From Hypericum androsaemum (lineage: Eukaryota; Streptophyta; Magnoliopsida; Malpighiales; Hypericaceae), in the NCBI GenBank assembly GCA_963995505.1, contig OZ023181.1, positions 24,796,366 to 24,860,365 of the forward strand: a stretch of DNA of 64,000 nt, given 5' to 3'. The number at the start of each line of letters is the position of its first letter. Positions within the stretch are counted from its first letter, which is position 1. The notes under the pieces were generated by a model that made no database searches, was not told the origin of the DNA, and worked only from the letters and a program-made list of their open reading frames with translations. Both the position numbers and the translations under genes were made by a program. This document shows, in pieces, positions 60,812 to 64,000 of this stretch.

Positions 60812-63800
60812 TGAAAACCGCTATGTTTCTCATTGCAATAACTCGAATATATACAAAGAGTTGCTAGGCTAGTTTCTAGGGTTAGGATTACATCCTAGAA
60901 TATACACATTCTTGATCTAACAATACTTAACATATCGGAGAATATGTGTATTCCATAAAAGAATATACACATTCAATAATACTTCCTCTTCAAGTTAGAG
61001 CGTGGAGATTGACAACGCCCAATTTGGAAACAAGAGTCCGGAACTGATCAACTCCAAGCCCTTTGGTAAAAATGTCGGCCAATTGGGATGTTGTGCAGAT
61101 CTTGCGTGGAGCAATTTCATCTGAATCGACGCGCTCACGTACGAAATAACAATCCATTTCCACATGCTTAGTTCGTTCATGATAAACCAAATTTTGAGTA
61201 ATATAGAGGACTGCTTGGTTGTCACAGTACAACGGAGTGGGAGCTCTTGGAGTAATGCTGAGATCGGATAATAACCATCGCAACCAAAGGATCTAGCTGA
61301 CAGTGACTGCCATCGCACGATACCAAACTTCAGCGGATGAACGAGATACCACACTTTGCTTTTTGCTCCACCGGGATATTGGTGAACCACCCAGGGTGAT
61401 GAAATAACATGTACGTGATCGTCTGGTCACAGGGCAACCTGCCCAGTCCGTATCACAGTATGCAGCTAGCTCGAAACTAGGCATCTTTTTGAGCAAGATG
61501 CCCTGGCTTAGTGTGCACTTTGGGTAGCAGAGAATCCTATCCGCAACATCAACATGAGCTGAATACGAGCGGTTAACAAATTGGCTAAGAACATTTACTG
61601 CATAGACAATGTTTGGTCGTGTCACAGTCAGGTACATGAGATGGCCCACCAAGTGACGATATCGAGTTGTGTCATCAACTACTTCATCGGTGACTCGTAG
61701 TCGATGGTTCTGTTCGATGGGAATGGGACTTGGCCATGAGAATATCCAAGCAGGTTTTGGTGTGCGACAATGTGAGAATATCATCACCAACTAGAATTAC
61801 ATCATCGATGTACACCAACAGATAAAGAACTTGGGTGCCTCATCGATGAATGAACAAGGCGTGATCTGCCCTTGATCTTTGATAGCCCAGTGTCAATAGG
61901 GTCGCACTAAGCTTGTTGTACCAGCTGTGGAAGCCTGCTTCACATCATATAGTGATTTCCGAAGGCAAAAAACTCGAGTATCCCTAGGTCGGCTAAAACC
62001 CGGTGCAATGGTCATAAATACTTCCTCCTTTAACTCTCCATATAGGAAACCGTTATTGACATCGAGTTGGTGAATAATCCATCCTCGCTTAAGTGTAGCA
62101 GAATGCAAACATCGAACAGAAACAAGTTTTACAACTAGTGAAAATGTATCATGATAGTTGATGCCCTCCGCTTGTTTGAACCCTCAGGCAACAAGCTGGG
62201 CCTTGTAATGTACAATCTCACCATTCGGTCGATACTTGATCTTATAAACCCACTTAGAGTCGACAACTTTCTTTTCAAGAGGAAGGTGAACAATGTCACA
62301 TCTCCCATTGTCCTCGAGGGCTTTAATCTCTTTGCGTATTGCACCAAGCTACTAAGACAACTTGGCTGCTTCATAATAATATCGTGGCTCACAATTGGAA
62401 ATAATCTTGGTCAAGAACACCGGTGAGCAGTGGGCCTGATAGGCGTGTCTGGGGCCACCAGTTCAGGTGTAGTAGCGGATAAATCAGCCAAAATATTTTT
62501 TGATGGGCCCTTGGGTTGAAGAGGTCGAGTTGGGCCGGCCATTGGTTCAATAGAATTTTCTTCTATTGGTGGAGGTGGGCCTGACGAAGAGACTGGATTA
62601 GGGCCCGGAATGGTGGGAAAATTAATACCTACAGATGCAGGCAATGTTAGTGGTGAGACAAACTTTGAATGGGGTTGATAGGGAAATTTGTCTTCGACAA
62701 AAGTAACATCTCTAGTGACCAAGAATTTTCGTCGTTGGATGTCATAGACTCGATACCCATTTTGACCAAAAGGGTACCCAACAAATATGCACAGTGTGCT
62801 CCGAGAATCAAACCTGTCCGCACAATTATGAATGTCAGCATAAACCAAACATCCAAAAATGCGCATGTGATCATATGATGGAAGTCTTCCAAAGATAATC
62901 GTGTAAGGGGTTTTTTAGGAAATGGCTATAGATGGTAGTCGATTGATAATGTATGTGCCAGTCAACACACACTCACCCCAAAATGTAACTGGGAGGTTCA
63001 ACTGAAATTGAAGAGCACGAGCTACCTCTAAAATATATCGATGGCGACATTCGACCACTCCATTTTGTTGTAGAGTGTACGGCCAGTGGTTTGGAAAATA
63101 ATTTTGTGAGCTTCATAATAGTTGAGTAATTCAGCTGAACAAAATTCCATACTGTTTTCGGAGCGAACACTTTTGACGCCTTTACCAAACTATCGATCGA
63201 CCATGTTGAAGAAGGCAAACATGTGGCGAGCAACATCAGACTTATATTTTAGCAGGTACGTCCATATACCTCTGTCGAAATCATCCACTATCGTTAGAAA
63301 ATAGTGAGCACCACATGAGGTAGGAATTTTGTATGGGCCCCAAACATCACAGTGAACCAGATCAAAATATTATGTAGTTTTAATCATACTAATAGGAACA
63401 GGCACATATGTTTGTTTAGCACGGATACAATAGTCACAATGCTCCATCTTATTGGTGCAAGTCTCAGAAGACTGCACAGGTGTCAACGCAGAACTTGAGT
63501 CGCCCTTGATGCCCAAATATTTTGTAAGGCTGTTGAGTTACTCCTGGGATATGCCAGGAACGAGGCTCTCTTCTGACCGGACATGGGCTGTCTTCGGGTT
63601 CTTTTCGCGATAATTATTCCCATCGCACGAACCTCCTCTTTCACGGCTGTCACGCAAGTTCAATTCGCATCCTCCTCTCCTCCAATCCTCCAGTGCCATG
63701 CTGGCATGTTGTATCTCCTTTGGCCAGCTCCGGTCTGCGAGAGTGAAAGACGGTAGTTTCTGAGACGGTTTTCCTAACCAAGGAAATAGTTCTTCGTTGT

Positions 63801-64000
63801 TCCTCTTCAGTGATGAGATGATAAGCTTAATGTAAGCTAGGGATCGGTTGTGTGCTTAGTATTTGGGACTTGACTATACTAAACATATCATCCAATCCCA
63901 TTAAGAAATCATAGAGTTGTTATTCCTCTCAAATCTTAGTCATTTATCGTATCATATCGTGGTCACAGTTGGTGCAGGAGGACCTTTGAAGCAGGCGAAT
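60812..64000 (-). mobile_element. Ty1/copia retrotransposon, minus strand, cut by window edge
   Basis: Read on the minus strand from the right edge: Gag-like fragment with a FLMGLDD motif (about 63900), integrase (63300-62900) and its C-terminal linker (62866-62411), RT pieces (62108-61300), RNase H (61283-60990, with YCDNQAVLYI and LADIFTKGL), a purine-rich tract GAAGAGGAAG (about 60985-60995) and a short 3' LTR, about 60812-60985. Many stops and frameshifts. The 5' part lies outside the window. Confidence 0.9.

Overview
This is plant nuclear DNA, most likely from a woody or herbaceous eudicot. The genes have short introns with GT..AG borders, there is a chloroplast-targeted Calvin-cycle enzyme, and the spaces between genes are AT-rich and filled with LTR retrotransposons and short TIR elements. 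The species cannot be named from the window alone. LAYOUT: 61-758 is the last exon of a pectinesterase cut by the window edge. 2363-13836 is a tandem segmental duplication derived from the 3' end and 3' flank of a WLIM2 gene (13590-14991, minus). The left copy was later split by a 406-bp solo LTR and a 5.46-kb Ty3/gypsy chromovirus. 15701-18000 holds a Mutator-type MITE, a second solo LTR and a roughly 590-bp imperfect palindrome. A gene-rich block follows: PMI1 (19211-21820), adenylosuccinate lyase (22252-24875) and SBPase (25470-27705), all plus strand. A decayed Ty1/copia element (27839-33132) separates SBPase from a lachrymatory-factor-synthase-like SRPBCC gene (33462-34031). 34996-36882 is an 85-bp tandem array interrupted by an hAT-like element that itself carries a Mutator-type MITE. 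A PIF-like MITE, a six-exon laccase (38276-40939), a tRNA-Arg(CCU) and a two-exon DIVARICATA-type MYB gene (42663-43566) follow. 46941-55247 is an 8.3-kb Ty1/copia element with an extra ORF before gag and a G-box-rich minisatellite in its LTRs. COI1, the jasmonate co-receptor F-box gene, is intact on the minus strand (56235-58566). About 220 bp upstream of its start codon lies a 1-kb long-TIR transposon (58789-59791) carrying an intronless ERF/DREB-type gene fragment. The window ends inside a third copia element on the minus strand (60812-64000). FUNCTION: the host genes are not an operon and do not form one pathway. They cover cell-wall modification (pectinesterase, laccase), actin bundling (WLIM2), chloroplast movement (PMI1), purine synthesis (ADSL), carbon fixation (SBPase), transcription (MYB) and jasmonate signalling (COI1). 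The less ordinary content is the mobile DNA: several insertions have target-site duplications that can be read directly, so their order and nesting can be worked out. I found no CRISPR array, phage or bacterial system. The best candidates for something undescribed are the gene-carrying transposon in the COI1 promoter, the long palindrome at 17411-18000, the extra ORF of the 8.3-kb copia element, and an unrecognised two-exon gene end that survives as two differently broken copies.
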